The position numbers and the translations under genes were made by a program. 32,383 bases of DNA, from the NCBI GenBank assembly GCA_031265035.1, contig JAISDE010000169.1, positions 1-32,383 on the forward strand. The letters are read 5' to 3'. Positions 7,354 to 17,283 of this stretch are shown here, one piece after another. Within the stretch, counting starts at the first letter, position 1. Every line of letters starts with the position of its first letter. The notes below the pieces were generated by a model. That model saw only the letters and a program-made list of their open reading frames with translations, was not told the origin of the DNA and ran no database searches. The stretch is from Peptococcaceae bacterium (GTDB taxonomy: Bacteria > Bacillota > Peptococcia > DRI-13 > UBA5745).

Positions 7354-7662
7354 ATGCGAATTTTTTTGATCAGCGATAACGCGGATACCTTGACCGGCCT
7401 GCGCCTGGCCGGTATCGACGGCGTTATCGCCCATGAGGAAGACGAGCTCAGGCAGGCGCTGGAGCAGGCTTTGGCGGAGGCGGACATCGGGATCGTGCTG
7501 ATCATGGAGCGGGCCGCCCGACTGATTCCCGAAATGATTCGGGATATCCGCCTAAACCGGACATTGCCGCTGCTGGTGGAAATCCCGGATCGCCACGGCA
7601 TGGGCCGTCCCGCCGATTTTGTCAGCTCCTATATTCGGGAGGCCATCGGTATCAAGCTTTAA
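7354..7662 (+). CDS. V-type ATPase subunit F
   Basis: 102 aa, MRIFLISDNADTLTGLRLAGIDGVIA...ADIGIVLIMERAARLIPEMIRDIRLNRTLPLLVEIPDRHG; position between K and E. Confidence 0.88.
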   Translation: MRIFLISDNADTLTGLRLAGIDGVIAHEEDELRQALEQALAEADIGIVLIMERAARLIPEMIRDIRLNRTLPLLVEIPDRHGMGRPADFVSSYIREAIGIKL

Positions 7663-7666
7663 CCGA

Positions 7667-7720
7667 ATCATTATCAGGATTTGACCAGCGTCCGGATTTG
7701 GCTGGATCATTATCAGGATT
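7667..7720. repeat. Direct repeat in the F-E intergenic region
   Basis: atcattatcaggatt at 7667-7681 and 7706-7720. Confidence 0.9.
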
Positions 7721-7738
7721 ACGAGGTGAGGAAGGAAG

Positions 7739-8314
7739 ATGAAAGTACAGGAAAAACTGGCCGCCTTTTCCCAGGCCGCTTTGAAAGAGGCGGAGGATCA
7801 GCGGTCGCGTCTGCTGGAGGAACTCCGGGCCGAGTACAACGCCGCCTGTGATAGTCTTGCCGCCCAGGCCAAAAAGGACTGCGAGGAAATTTTGCGGCGG
7901 GAGACCGCCGGCGCGGAGCAGAGCAAAAACAAGGAGATTTTGCTGGCGTCAAACGAGGCCCGCAAAGCCCTGGCCGCCCGCCGGGAGCAACTGCTCGACC
8001 AGCTGTTTGAGCGGCTGGAGCAAAAATTGGCCGCCTACGCTGTCACCGACGACTACAAGGAAAAGCTGCGGCGGGATATCGCCAGCCGGTATGACGCCTG
8101 CCACTCCCCCATGCTGGTCACCATCCGGCAGCAGGACGGGGATATTCAGGCGAGCTTTCCGGAGCGACCCGAGATTGTGTTTCAATTGAGCGACGCCGAC
8201 ATGATCGGCGGCTTTACCGCCCTGGTCAAGGCTCAAAACCTGCTGATCAACGAGTCGCTGCGGGAAAAGTTGAACGAGGCCCGTCAGGCGTTCATCGGCT
8301 TCAACATCGCCTGA
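7739..8314 (+). CDS. ntpE: V-type ATPase subunit E
   Basis: 191 aa with coiled-coil N-terminus (MKVQEKLAAFSQAALKEAEDQRSRLLEELRAEYNAACDSLAAQAKKDCEEIL...), operon position. Confidence 0.85.
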   Translation: MKVQEKLAAFSQAALKEAEDQRSRLLEELRAEYNAACDSLAAQAKKDCEEILRRETAGAEQSKNKEILLASNEARKALAARREQLLDQLFERLEQKLAAYAVTDDYKEKLRRDIASRYDACHSPMLVTIRQQDGDIQASFPERPEIVFQLSDADMIGGFTALVKAQNLLINESLREKLNEARQAFIGFNIA

Positions 8315-8349
8315 TAGGCTAATATATTTATGAGGAGACTTAAAAACCG

Positions 8350-10113
8350 ATGGAAACAACCGGCGAAATTTACGGGATCAACGGCCCGGTATTGCGGGTG
8401 ATCAACTGCGACGATTTTCATATGTCCGAAACGGTCTACGCCGGGCCGGAGCGTCTGGTAGGCGAGGTCATCGGCATCAAAAAAGGGTTGAGCGTCGTAC
8501 AGGTTTTTGAGGACACCTCGGGGCTGGCCCCCGGCGGGGAGGTGCGGGGCACCGGCAAGCCTTTTTCTGTCACCCTGGGTCCCGGTATCCTCGCCAATAT
8601 CTTTGACGGCATTCAGCGGCCGCTGAAAATGATCGAGCGGGCCGTAGGCCCTTTTATCGCCAGAGGCGTTCATGTGTCCCGCCTGGATCAGGAACGTCTC
8701 TGGGAAACCGAGCTCCTGGTCAAGGACGGCGATCCCCTCCTGCCGGGCATGGCCATAGCCCAAACCCGAGAGACGCCGGTGATCCTCCACAAAGCCATGG
8801 TGCCGCCGGGCCTGCGGGGGCGGGCGGCCCAGGTCAAGCCCAGCGGCCGCTATACAGTCGCCGATACCTTGCTTACCCTGATCGACGACGCCGGCCAGGC
8901 CCATGAGCTGCGCCTGTGCCAGGAATGGCCCATCCGCGTCCCCAGGCCCGTCGCGGCGGTCAAGCCCGTCTCCCGGCCCCTGATCACCGGCCAACGAGTC
9001 ATCGACACACTCTTTCCCATTGGCAAAGGCGGTATGGCCGCCCTGCCCGGCGGCTTCGGCACAGGCAAAACCATCACCCAGCATCAATTCGCCAAATGGT
9101 CGGACGCCGACATCATCATTTATATCGGCTGCGGCGAGCGGGGCAACGAGATGACTCAGGTGCTGGAGGATTTCTCCGGCTTGCAGGATCCCCGTACCGG
9201 CAGCCTGCTGATGGACAGGACGGCGCTGATCGCCAACACCTCAAATATGCCTGTGGCGGCCCGGGAGGCCAGTATTTACACGGGTATTACCATAGCGGAA
9301 TATTATCGGGACATGGGCTATCATGTGGCGATCATGGCGGATTCCACCTCTCGCTGGGCGGAGGCCCTGCGGGAACTGTCCGGCCGCCTGGAGGAAATGC
9401 CCGCCGAGGAAGGCTTCCCGGCCTATCTGGCCTCCCGGCTGGCCAGCTTTTATGAGCGGGCGGGCGAGGTGGAGACCCTGGATCATAGCGAGGGCTCGGT
9501 GACGATCATCGGCGCCGTCTCGCCCCAGGGCGCCGACTTCTCGGAGCCGGTGACGCAAAACACCAAGCGGTTTGTCCGCTGCTTTTGGACGCTGGATCGC
9601 AACCTGGCATACGCCCGGCATTTTCCGGCCATCCAATGGCTTACCAGCTACAGCGAGTATCTGGACAATCTGGCGCCGTGGTACAGGGAAAACGTGGGTG
9701 AGCATTTTACCGACCATCGGGCCGAGATCTTAAAGCTGCTGAATCAGGAAAGCGAGCTGATGGAAATCGTCAAGCTGATCGGCGCCGACGTGCTGCCCGA
9801 CCCGCAAAAGCTGATCCTGGAAATCGGCCGGGTGATCCGCCTGGGCTTTGTCCAGCAAAACGCCTATCACCCCTTTGACACCTATGTGCCTTTTGACAAG
9901 CAAATGAAAATGATGGAGGTCATCCTGCGCCTCTACGATCGCTGCCGGGAACTGGTGGAGTTGGGCCGGCCCGTGAGCCTTTTGCGGAGCGACGGGATTT
10001 TTGAGCGGGTCGTCGCCGTCAAATACAATGTCCCCAATGATAATATCGGGCTGCTGGACGCCTATTTCCAAGAGATTGACGCTTTTTACGACCGGTTCGC
10101 CGCCGCGCTTTAA
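8350..10113 (+). CDS. ntpA: V-type ATPase catalytic subunit A
   Basis: 587 aa; Walker A GGFGTGKTITQHQFAKWSDADIIIYIGCGERGNEMTQVL; 'MADSTSRWAEALRE'. Confidence 0.97.
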   Translation: METTGEIYGINGPVLRVINCDDFHMSETVYAGPERLVGEVIGIKKGLSVVQVFEDTSGLAPGGEVRGTGKPFSVTLGPGILANIFDGIQRPLKMIERAVGPFIARGVHVSRLDQERLWETELLVKDGDPLLPGMAIAQTRETPVILHKAMVPPGLRGRAAQVKPSGRYTVADTLLTLIDDAGQAHELRLCQEWPIRVPRPVAAVKPVSRPLITGQRVIDTLFPIGKGGMAALPGGFGTGKTITQHQFAKWSDADIIIYIGCGERGNEMTQVLEDFSGLQDPRTGSLLMDRTALIANTSNMPVAAREASIYTGITIAEYYRDMGYHVAIMADSTSRWAEALRELSGRLEEMPAEEGFPAYLASRLASFYERAGEVETLDHSEGSVTIIGAVSPQGADFSEPVTQNTKRFVRCFWTLDRNLAYARHFPAIQWLTSYSEYLDNLAPWYRENVGEHFTDHRAEILKLLNQESELMEIVKLIGADVLPDPQKLILEIGRVIRLGFVQQNAYHPFDTYVPFDKQMKMMEVILRLYDRCRELVELGRPVSLLRSDGIFERVVAVKYNVPNDNIGLLDAYFQEIDAFYDRFAAAL

Positions 10114-10132
10114 GCGGTTATGAGATTCAGAG

Positions 10133-11536
10133 GTGAGTGTATTTATGTCTGTGGAGTACATCGGTTTCAGTGAGATCAACGGCGCCTTCGTGGCCATGGA
10201 AGGCGTCAGCGGTCACTTTTTTGACGAGATAGCGGAAATCTCCCTGCCGGGCGGCCAAAAAAAGCTGGGCAAAATCGTGGAGATCCAAGGCGATAAAGCG
10301 ATTATCCAGGTATTTGACGGCACGGAGGATTTCGACCTCAATTCCGCCGTCACCAAATTGACCGGCCACCCTATGCGGATCAAGCTGTCCGAGGAAATAC
10401 TGGGCCGGGTTTTTGACGGCCTCGGCCGGCCCATCGACGGCCTGGGCGAGATCTACGGCGACAGCGTCAGAAATATTAACGGCGCCGCCATCAACCCCGT
10501 CGCCCGAGTCTACCCCCGCAATCTGATCCAGACCGGTATCTCTACCATCGACGGCTGCGCCACTTTGATCCGAGGGCAAAAGCTGCCGATTTTTTCCGGC
10601 AACGGCCTGCCCCACGACCAGCTGGCCGCGCAAATCGTTCGGCAAGCCTCTTTGGGCGCCGGCTCCGCCGAGAATTTCGCCATCGTCTTCGCCGCCATGG
10701 GCGTCAAATATGACGTGGCCGATTTCTTTCGGCGCAGCTTTGAGGAATCCGGCGCCCTCAGCCGGGTAGTCATGTTCCTCAACCTGGCCAACGACCCGGT
10801 GGCGGAACGGGTCATCACCCCCCGCGCGGCCCTTACCGCGGCGGAGTATCTGGCTTTTGAGAAGGATATGCACATCCTGGTGCTGCTCACGGATATGACC
10901 GCCTACGCCGAGGCCCTGCGGGAACTGTCCTCCGTCAAAGGCGAGATCCCCAGCCGCAAGGGCTATCCAGGGTATTTATACTCGGAGCTGGCATCCCTTT
11001 ACGAGCGGGCGGGCATCCTCCGGGGAGCCAAGGGTTCCGTCACGCAGATCCCGATCCTGACCATGCCCAACGACGATATTACCCACCCTATCCCGGATCT
11101 CACCGCCTATATCACTGAAGGCCAAATCGTCCTGGATCGCCGCCTACACCAGCAAAATATTTACCCGCCTATCAATATTCTGCCCTCCCTGTCCCGGCTG
11201 ATGAAGGACGGCATCGGCGAGGGCTATACCAGGGCCGATCACCCCGATCTGTCCAACCAGCTCTATTCCTCCTACGCCCGGGTGGGCGAGGTCAGGGCGC
11301 TGGCCGCCGTGATCGGCGAGGACGAGTTGAGCGATTTGGACAAACAGTACATGCGTTTCGGCGCCGCCTTTGAGAGCCTGTACGTCAACCAATCCCGCCT
11401 GGACGACCGCCCCGTCGCCGAGACCCTCCGCCTGGGCTGGGAGCTTCTTGGCCTGCTGCCCCAAAAAGAGCTGGATCGGGTGAGCGCCGCTTATCTGGAA
11501 CAATATTATCAGCCCCGGACAAGGAGCGATCGGTAA
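10133..11536 (+). CDS. ntpB: V-type ATPase subunit B
   Basis: 467 aa; 'LPIFSGNGLPHDQLAAQIVRQA', 'VLLTDMTAYAEALRELSSVKGEIPSRKGYPGYLYSELASLYERAG'. Confidence 0.97.
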   Translation: MSVFMSVEYIGFSEINGAFVAMEGVSGHFFDEIAEISLPGGQKKLGKIVEIQGDKAIIQVFDGTEDFDLNSAVTKLTGHPMRIKLSEEILGRVFDGLGRPIDGLGEIYGDSVRNINGAAINPVARVYPRNLIQTGISTIDGCATLIRGQKLPIFSGNGLPHDQLAAQIVRQASLGAGSAENFAIVFAAMGVKYDVADFFRRSFEESGALSRVVMFLNLANDPVAERVITPRAALTAAEYLAFEKDMHILVLLTDMTAYAEALRELSSVKGEIPSRKGYPGYLYSELASLYERAGILRGAKGSVTQIPILTMPNDDITHPIPDLTAYITEGQIVLDRRLHQQNIYPPINILPSLSRLMKDGIGEGYTRADHPDLSNQLYSSYARVGEVRALAAVIGEDELSDLDKQYMRFGAAFESLYVNQSRLDDRPVAETLRLGWELLGLLPQKELDRVSAAYLEQYYQPRTRSDR

Positions 11537-12147
11537 TGGATCCCAATACCTTTCCCACCAAGGGCAATTTGATCCTGGCCAAAAATACCTTGAAACTCTC
11601 CCGGCAGGGCTATGAGTTATTGGACAAAAAAAGAAACGTCCTGATCAAAGAGATCATGGAGCTGAACGATCAGGCCAAGGCGCTGCAAAAGAAAATTGAG
11701 CAGGTATTTCAGGCGGCCTATACCTCGCTCCAAAGCGCCAATATTGAGATGGGCATACTGAATGTGGAGAGGGTCAGCCACGCTATCCCCGTGGAGACCG
11801 CCGTCCGGATCGGCTCCCGAGGCGTGATGGGCGTGGAGATCCCCATCATCGGCTACGAGAATTCCACCGCCGGCCGGCCCTTTTTCGGCTTCGCCAATTC
11901 TTCCCTGGCCCTGGATCACGCTTTCGCCAAATTCAACGCCGTCAAGGACATGATCATCGAGCTGGCGGCGCTGGAAAACGCCGCCTATCGGCTGGCCGTC
12001 AGCATCAAAAAGACCCAAAAGCGGGCCAACGCCCTGCAAAACGTGACCATCCCCAGGTTTGAGGCTTTGGTCAAGCAGATTCAGGAGACCCTGGAGGAAA
12101 GGGAGCGGGACGAGTTTACCCGGCTGAAAATGGTAAAGAAAAAATAA
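11536..12147 (+). CDS. ntpD: V-type ATPase subunit D
   Basis: 'FPTKGNLILAKNTLKLSRQGYELLDKKRNVLIKEIMEL' subunit D signature; start abuts the ntpB stop. Confidence 0.95.
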   Translation: MDPNTFPTKGNLILAKNTLKLSRQGYELLDKKRNVLIKEIMELNDQAKALQKKIEQVFQAAYTSLQSANIEMGILNVERVSHAIPVETAVRIGSRGVMGVEIPIIGYENSTAGRPFFGFANSSLALDHAFAKFNAVKDMIIELAALENAAYRLAVSIKKTQKRANALQNVTIPRFEALVKQIQETLEERERDEFTRLKMVKKK

Positions 12148-12243
12148 GAAGAAAGAAAAAAGCGGCAGAAATAAGCGCAAAATAAGCGGCGGTGGGCGGG
12201 CGATGAGCGATGGACGAGGCTGGAAAAAAATCCGGGCCGCCTA

Positions 12244-12272
12244 TTGCAATTTGGCGGGAAAGGCGCGATAAT
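12244..12272 (+). promoter_or_regulatory. Sigma70-type promoter for clpB
   Basis: TTGCAA (12244-12249), 17-bp spacer, GATAAT (12267-12272). Confidence 0.55.
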
Positions 12273-12280
12273 AAGGTTAT

Positions 12281-12297
12281 GGTCAGAGAAGGTCAAA
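12281..12297 (+). promoter_or_regulatory. CtsR-type heptad-repeat operator
   Basis: GGTCAGA-GAA-GGTCAAA fits the direct heptad repeat (GGTCAAA N3 GGTCAAA) with one mismatch, just downstream of the clpB -10. Confidence 0.75.
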
Positions 12298-12316
12298 TTA
12301 TTCAGGAGGTGGTCCG

Positions 12317-14923
12317 ATGAACGCGAACCAATACACCCAAAAATCTCGGGAGGCCATTGAGGCCGCCCAAAATCTGGCTCTGGAAAATCACCAGCAGCAA
12401 GTCTCCTGCCCGCACCTGCTTTATGCCCTGCTGAGGCAAGAGGGCGGCCTGATCCCCCGGCTGCTGACCCAAGCCGGCCTTGATACCGCCCAGCTTGAGC
12501 GGGAGGCGGAGCGCCTGGTGGGCAAAATCCCCGCCGTACGCGGCTGCGAAAGTACCCTTTCCCTGGACAGCGGCCTGGCCCGAGCCTTGATCAAGGCGGA
12601 AAAAGAGGCCGCCGAGATGAAAGACAGCTATACCAGCGCGGAGCATCTTTTTCTGGGCCTTTTGGCGGCAGGCTCACCGGAAGTCCAAAACCTCCTGGGC
12701 CAGCAGGGGATTGACCGGGAGAGATTTTTGGCGGCGCTGCGGCAGGTACGGGGCCGGCAGCCCATCAACAGCGCCAACCCGGAAGACACCTATGAGGCCC
12801 TGGAAAAATACGGCCAGGATTTGACCCGGCGGGCGGGGGAGGGCAAGCTGGATCCGGTCATTGGTCGGGACGATGAGATCCGGCGGGTCATGGAAATCCT
12901 CTGCCGCCGCACCAAAAACAATCCGGTGCTGATCGGCGAGCCTGGCGTGGGCAAAACCGCCATCGCCGAGGGCCTGGCCCGGCGGATTGAGGCTGGGGAC
13001 GTACCGGAGACCCTGAAAAACAAGCGGCTGATCGCCCTGGATATGGGCGCTTTGATCGCCGGCGCCAAATATCGGGGGGAGTTTGAGGAACGGCTGAAAG
13101 CTGTCCTGAAAGAGGTGTCCGACGCTGATGGCGCCGTGATCCTGTTTATCGACGAGTTGCATACCGTCGTGGGGGCGGGGGCCGCCGAGGGGGCCATGGA
13201 CGCCGGCAACCTGCTCAAGCCCATGCTGGCCCGGGGCGAGCTAAAAGCCATCGGCGCTACGACCCTGGACGAGTACCGCAAGCACATTGAGAAGGATCCG
13301 GCCCTGGAGCGCCGTTTTCAGCCTGTGCTGGTCAACCCGCCCTCCGTGGCGGATACCGTCTCTATACTGCGGGGCCTGAAAGAGCGCTACGAGATTCACC
13401 ACGGCGTCCGGATCAAGGACAGCGCCCTGGTGGCGGCGGCCACCTTGTCGGATCGCTATATCGCCGACCGTTTTCTGCCGGACAAGGCCATCGACCTGAT
13501 GGATGAGGCCGCCGCCCGCCTGCGGACGGAGATCGACAGTATGCCGGCGGAGCTGGATGAGATTACCCGCAAAATTATGCAGCTGGAAATTGAGGAAGCC
13601 GCCCTGAAAAAGGAGACGGATCAACTCTCCCAGGCCCGGCTGGCCAAGCTGCAAGCCCAGCTGGCGGATCTGAAAACCGAGTCTCACAGCCTGAAAGCCC
13701 AGTGGGAAACGGAAAAAGAGACCATCGGCAAAAGCCGGCAGCTAAAGCAGGAGATCGAGGAAGTCAAGCTGCAAGTGGAGCGGGCGGAGCGGGATTATGA
13801 TTTGGAAAAAGCGGCGGCGCTGAAATACGGGCGGCTGGGTGAGTTATCCCGGCTGCTGGAGGCGGAGGAAGCCCGTCTGGCCGCCAAGGTCAAGGGCCAG
13901 GCCATGTTGAAGGAGGAAGTGGACGAGGAGGACATCGCCGCGGTGGTCAGCCGCTGGACCGGTATTCCCCTTGCCCGGCTGATTGAGGGGGAGCAGGAGA
14001 AATTGCTGCACCTGGATCAGCTGCTGCGGGAAAAGGTCGTCGGCCAGGAGGAAGGTGTTCAGGCGGTGGCCGACGCTGTGCTCCGGGCCAGGGCCGGCGT
14101 CAAGGATCCCCGGCGGCCCATCGGCAGCTTCATCTTTCTCGGACCCACCGGCGTGGGCAAGACCGAGTTGGCCAAAGCCCTGGCCCTGGCCCTGTTTGAC
14201 GACGAGCGCAGCATGATCCGGCTGGATATGTCGGAGTATATGGAAAAGCACTCCGTGTCCCGCCTGGTGGGCGCTCCCCCCGGTTACGTAGGCTACGACG
14301 AGGGCGGTCAGCTGACGGAGGCGGTGCGGCGGCGGCCTTATCGCGTCCTGCTTTTGGACGAGATCGAGAAAGCCCACAGCGACGTGTTCAATATCCTGCT
14401 GCAAGTGCTGGACGACGGCCGGCTGACGGACGCCAAGGGCCGGGTGGTGGATTTCAAAAACACGGTTATCATCATGACCTCCAACATCGGCAGCCAGGAA
14501 ATCCTGGCGGCCAAAGGCGCCGACGCCGCTATCAAGGCACAGGTTACCGGCCTGCTGGGGCATTATTTCCGGCCGGAGTTCCTCAATCGGGTAGACGAGA
14601 TCGTGGTTTTCCACGCCCTGGGAGAAACCCAGGTGCGCTCCATCGCCGAGCTGCTGCTACGGGATATGGAGCGGCGGCTGCGAGAGTCTGTCAGGCTTCG
14701 CCTGACTTGGACGCCGGCGGCCCTGGCGGAGCTGGCCCGGCAGGGCTACGACCCCGCTTTCGGCGCCCGACCCCTGAAACGGCTGATTCAGCAGACCGTG
14801 GAGACGCCCCTGGCCCGTTTGATGATTCAGGGCAGCCTCAAGCCCGACCAGGAGATCCGGCTGATCTGTCAGGACGGCCGGCTGCTGATCGAGGCGGTGG
14901 CAGATAACGGCGACGGCAAGTAA
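12317..14923 (+). CDS. clpB: ATP-dependent chaperone ClpB
   Basis: 868 aa; two Walker A motifs ([18 protein letters not shown]), Clp N domain and middle coiled coil. Confidence 0.97.
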   Translation: MNANQYTQKSREAIEAAQNLALENHQQQVSCPHLLYALLRQEGGLIPRLLTQAGLDTAQLEREAERLVGKIPAVRGCESTLSLDSGLARALIKAEKEAAEMKDSYTSAEHLFLGLLAAGSPEVQNLLGQQGIDRERFLAALRQVRGRQPINSANPEDTYEALEKYGQDLTRRAGEGKLDPVIGRDDEIRRVMEILCRRTKNNPVLIGEPGVGKTAIAEGLARRIEAGDVPETLKNKRLIALDMGALIAGAKYRGEFEERLKAVLKEVSDADGAVILFIDELHTVVGAGAAEGAMDAGNLLKPMLARGELKAIGATTLDEYRKHIEKDPALERRFQPVLVNPPSVADTVSILRGLKERYEIHHGVRIKDSALVAAATLSDRYIADRFLPDKAIDLMDEAAARLRTEIDSMPAELDEITRKIMQLEIEEAALKKETDQLSQARLAKLQAQLADLKTESHSLKAQWETEKETIGKSRQLKQEIEEVKLQVERAERDYDLEKAAALKYGRLGELSRLLEAEEARLAAKVKGQAMLKEEVDEEDIAAVVSRWTGIPLARLIEGEQEKLLHLDQLLREKVVGQEEGVQAVADAVLRARAGVKDPRRPIGSFIFLGPTGVGKTELAKALALALFDDERSMIRLDMSEYMEKHSVSRLVGAPPGYVGYDEGGQLTEAVRRRPYRVLLLDEIEKAHSDVFNILLQVLDDGRLTDAKGRVVDFKNTVIIMTSNIGSQEILAAKGADAAIKAQVTGLLGHYFRPEFLNRVDEIVVFHALGETQVRSIAELLLRDMERRLRESVRLRLTWTPAALAELARQGYDPAFGARPLKRLIQQTVETPLARLMIQGSLKPDQEIRLICQDGRLLIEAVADNGDGK

Positions 14924-14949
14924 GGGCTTGTGAAATAATAAGATGTAGG

Positions 14950-14970
14950 ATGCCGGGACAAGCCCGGCAT
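14950..14970. repeat. Short palindrome atgccgggacaagcccggcat
   Basis: 8-bp perfect stem with 5-nt loop; resembles the dispersed ATGCCGGG-CCCGGCAT palindrome family seen in many genomes. Confidence 0.7.
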
Positions 14971-14976
14971 GACGAA

Positions 14977-15022
14977 CGGCCAAGCGGGTCGGCGCTGTGA
15001 GCGGCGCCGACTCGCTTGGCCG
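14977..15022. terminator. Large GC-rich hairpin between convergent clpB and the membrane-protein gene
   Basis: cggccaagcgggtcggcgc (14977-14995) pairs with gcgccgactcgcttggccg (15004-15022) with one wobble; 8-nt loop; no clear T-tract. Confidence 0.5.
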
Positions 15023-15076
15023 CGCCGCTTGCCGGGCCAGCGCTGGCGGCGACACTGTCGCTGGGGACGAGCGCCG

Positions 15077-16465
15077 TCAGCCGATATTGAGCGCCAGCAA
15101 AAAATGTCCGATGAGCAGCGCCGACGCTATCAGTAGAGGCCAGCGGGACAGCGCCTGAAACAAGGTCGCCGGCCGGCTGCCCGCCGGATAGGCCAGCTCA
15201 TAAAGCATCACCGGCGTCACCAAAAGCAAAGCATACCACTGCCGCGCCAGACCGGGCAAAAACGTCCACTCCACCTGGGTGGGAAAGCCCCCAAAATAAC
15301 CCCAATGATAAGCCCAGGGCAGCGCCAGCAACGCCAGCAGCGCCAGCGAAAGCAACGTCAGCAGGGGCAGCTTGCCCAGCCCCCGGCGGCCGGCCCGCCG
15401 GACGCCGACGCCCAGCCAGAGCAGGCTCAGGCTAGCCAGCAGCCCGCAGAGAAACAACGCCGCCGTCGGGCTGTAAAAAAACCGGCCAACGCTTGCCCAG
15501 CCCCACAGCTCTTGGCCAAAAAGCCGCCCCATCTCCCCCAGGCTCTGAGCCACCGCCGGATCGGCGTTCCAATACCACAGCGCCCCCTGCGCGAGCAAAA
15601 AGTAAAGGCCCAAGCCGAAAAACACCAACAAAAGACAGCGGAGAGCCAGCCCGCCAACCCGCCCAGGCCCCGTCTCAGTCTCCAGGCACTCCCGGATCAG
15701 CGCCAACAGACACAAAACGATGAGCGCTCCCCAACAAGCCCGGTAACCGCTCAAGGCCAGGACAACCAGCGCGCTGCCGGGCAGAAAGCCCCAAAAATAC
15801 CGGCGGGTCAGCCACACCGCGCCGGCGCTGAAAAGCAGAGCCATCATCAGGAGATCCACATAAATGGCGGCGGTAAAACCGGCGGCCAGGGTGGGAAAGC
15901 TGGCCAGCAGGCCGCCGGTGAGCAGCGCCCCCGACCCACTCCCGATGCCCAGCAGGCCGCAGATCAGCGCCGCCGCCAGAGCTAGCGCCACTAAAGCGAT
16001 CAGCCCTGTGAGCCAAGGCAAACTATAATAAGCCCCCGGCCCCTTCGCCTCCACAGCCAGCTGGCGCCAGACGCTCACTAGGCTTTCGTCCAGGCGAAAC
16101 GCGCCGGGTTCGTGGCCAAGGACCTGGCCTGGAACGTAGCCGGACAGACCCTGGATCAAGGAGCGCCCATAGGGAATCAGGCCCGCCAAACAGGCGCCGG
16201 CAAAGGCCAGCCGGGTGGCGCCGCTGATCTTGCCCCACAGCGCCCCGGCCGCTTCTTCCGGCAGCAGCCGAAAATGATCGGCGCCAAACCGGCGCTGGCC
16301 GTCGCCGGCCGGCGCCCTGTCAACTCGCCCCGACCCGCTGCCGCTCAACGCCTCACCGACCGGCGCTCCGGCATCCGGCGCCGCCTCAGCTTGCCTCTCG
16401 CCGCCCGGCCGCCCGCCGCTCAGCGCCCCGCTATCCTCTCTCAGCGTCTCGCCGTCGCCGCTCAC
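15077..16465 (-). CDS. Polytopic membrane protein, possibly GtrII-like glucosyltransferase
   Basis: 462 aa, many TM segments; 'GLIPYGRSLIQ...ASFPTLAAGFTAAIYVDLLMMALL...LVVLALSGYRACWGALIVLCLLALI' resembles GtrII-family proteins. GTG start (16465) overlaps the livF stop; N-terminal ~80 aa is low-complexity. Confidence 0.55.
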   Translation of the reverse strand: MSGDGETLREDSGALSGGRPGGERQAEAAPDAGAPVGEALSGSGSGRVDRAPAGDGQRRFGADHFRLLPEEAAGALWGKISGATRLAFAGACLAGLIPYGRSLIQGLSGYVPGQVLGHEPGAFRLDESLVSVWRQLAVEAKGPGAYYSLPWLTGLIALVALALAAALICGLLGIGSGSGALLTGGLLASFPTLAAGFTAAIYVDLLMMALLFSAGAVWLTRRYFWGFLPGSALVVLALSGYRACWGALIVLCLLALIRECLETETGPGRVGGLALRCLLLVFFGLGLYFLLAQGALWYWNADPAVAQSLGEMGRLFGQELWGWASVGRFFYSPTAALFLCGLLASLSLLWLGVGVRRAGRRGLGKLPLLTLLSLALLALLALPWAYHWGYFGGFPTQVEWTFLPGLARQWYALLLVTPVMLYELAYPAGSRPATLFQALSRWPLLIASALLIGHFLLALNIG

Positions 16466-17283
16466 TGCCCCGTCGCCTCAGTCGCCTCAGTCGTCTCAAT
16501 GGCCTCAGTCGTCTCAGTCGCCTCAGTCGTCTCCGTCGCCTCAGTCGCCTCAGTCGCCTCAATCGCCTCAATCGCCTTGGCCTTCACGCCCAGATACGCC
16601 TCCTGCACCCTGGGATCCTCCAACAACTCCTGCCCGGCGCCGGACAGGGTAATCCTGCCCGTCTCCAGCACATAAGCGTAATCCGAAATTTCCAGCGCCT
16701 GAAAAGCGTTTTGCTCCGCCAGCAGGATCGTCATACCCTGGCTTTTCAGCTCGCCGATGATCTCAAACACCTGCTGAATGATCAAGGGCGCCAGGCCCAG
16801 GGACGGCTCGTCCATCAGCAAAATTTTCGGCCGGCTCATCAGCCCCCTGGCGATAGCCACCATCTGCTGCTCGCCGCCGGACAGCGTGCCCGCGTATTGC
16901 TTGATCCGTTCCCGGATAATGGGGAAAAGTTCCTTCATTCTCTCCATATCCGCCTCAATCTCTTTCGCGTCCTTGCGCAGATGGGCGCCCATCAGCAGGT
17001 TTTCCCGCACTGTCAGATTGGCGTAAAGCCGCCGGCGCTCGGGCACCAGGCTGATCCCCTGCCCCACCACCTTGTGGGCCTCCGTCGCCAGAGGCCGGCC
17101 ATCGTAAGTGATGGCGCCGCTTTTCGCTTTCAGCGCCCCGGCCAGGGCCATCATCAAGGTGGATTTGCCGGCGCCGTTGGCCCCCACCAGGGAAACCACC
17201 TGGCCCGGCGTCACCTGCATGGACACGTCCCGCAGAGCGTGAATCCGCCCGTAAAACACATTGATTCCCTCGATTTTAAGCAC
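16462..17283 (-). CDS. livF: Branched-chain amino-acid-type ABC transporter ATP-binding protein LivF
   Basis: Walker A GANGAGKST, signature LSGGEQQMVAIARGLMSRPKILLMDEPSLGLAP; second ATPase in Liv order; unusual T/E/A repeat tail. Confidence 0.93.
   Translation of the reverse strand: MLKIEGINVFYGRIHALRDVSMQVTPGQVVSLVGANGAGKSTLMMALAGALKAKSGAITYDGRPLATEAHKVVGQGISLVPERRRLYANLTVRENLLMGAHLRKDAKEIEADMERMKELFPIIRERIKQYAGTLSGGEQQMVAIARGLMSRPKILLMDEPSLGLAPLIIQQVFEIIGELKSQGMTILLAEQNAFQALEISDYAYVLETGRITLSGAGQELLEDPRVQEAYLGVKAKAIEAIEATEATEATETTEATETTEAIETTEATEATGQ
16472..16576. repeat. 9-bp minisatellite (gtcgcctca/gtcgtctca, ~11-12 units) within the livF 3' end
   Basis: Direct reading: gtcgcctca gtcgcctca gtcgtctca atggcctca gtcgtctca gtcgcctca gtcgtctcc gtcgcctca gtcgcctca gtcgcctca atcgcctca atcgcc. 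Confidence 0.95.

Noticed and set aside
3951-15055. Numerous antisense ORFs within the V-ATPase operon and clpB (e.g. 8284..9087, 10127..10873, 13844..14614)
   Set aside because: Shadow ORFs opposite strongly supported CDSs; no recognisable domains.
14657-15055. Minus ORF containing 'RHAGLVPASYI'
   Set aside because: The peptide is a translation of the dispersed palindrome and the rest is antisense to clpB.
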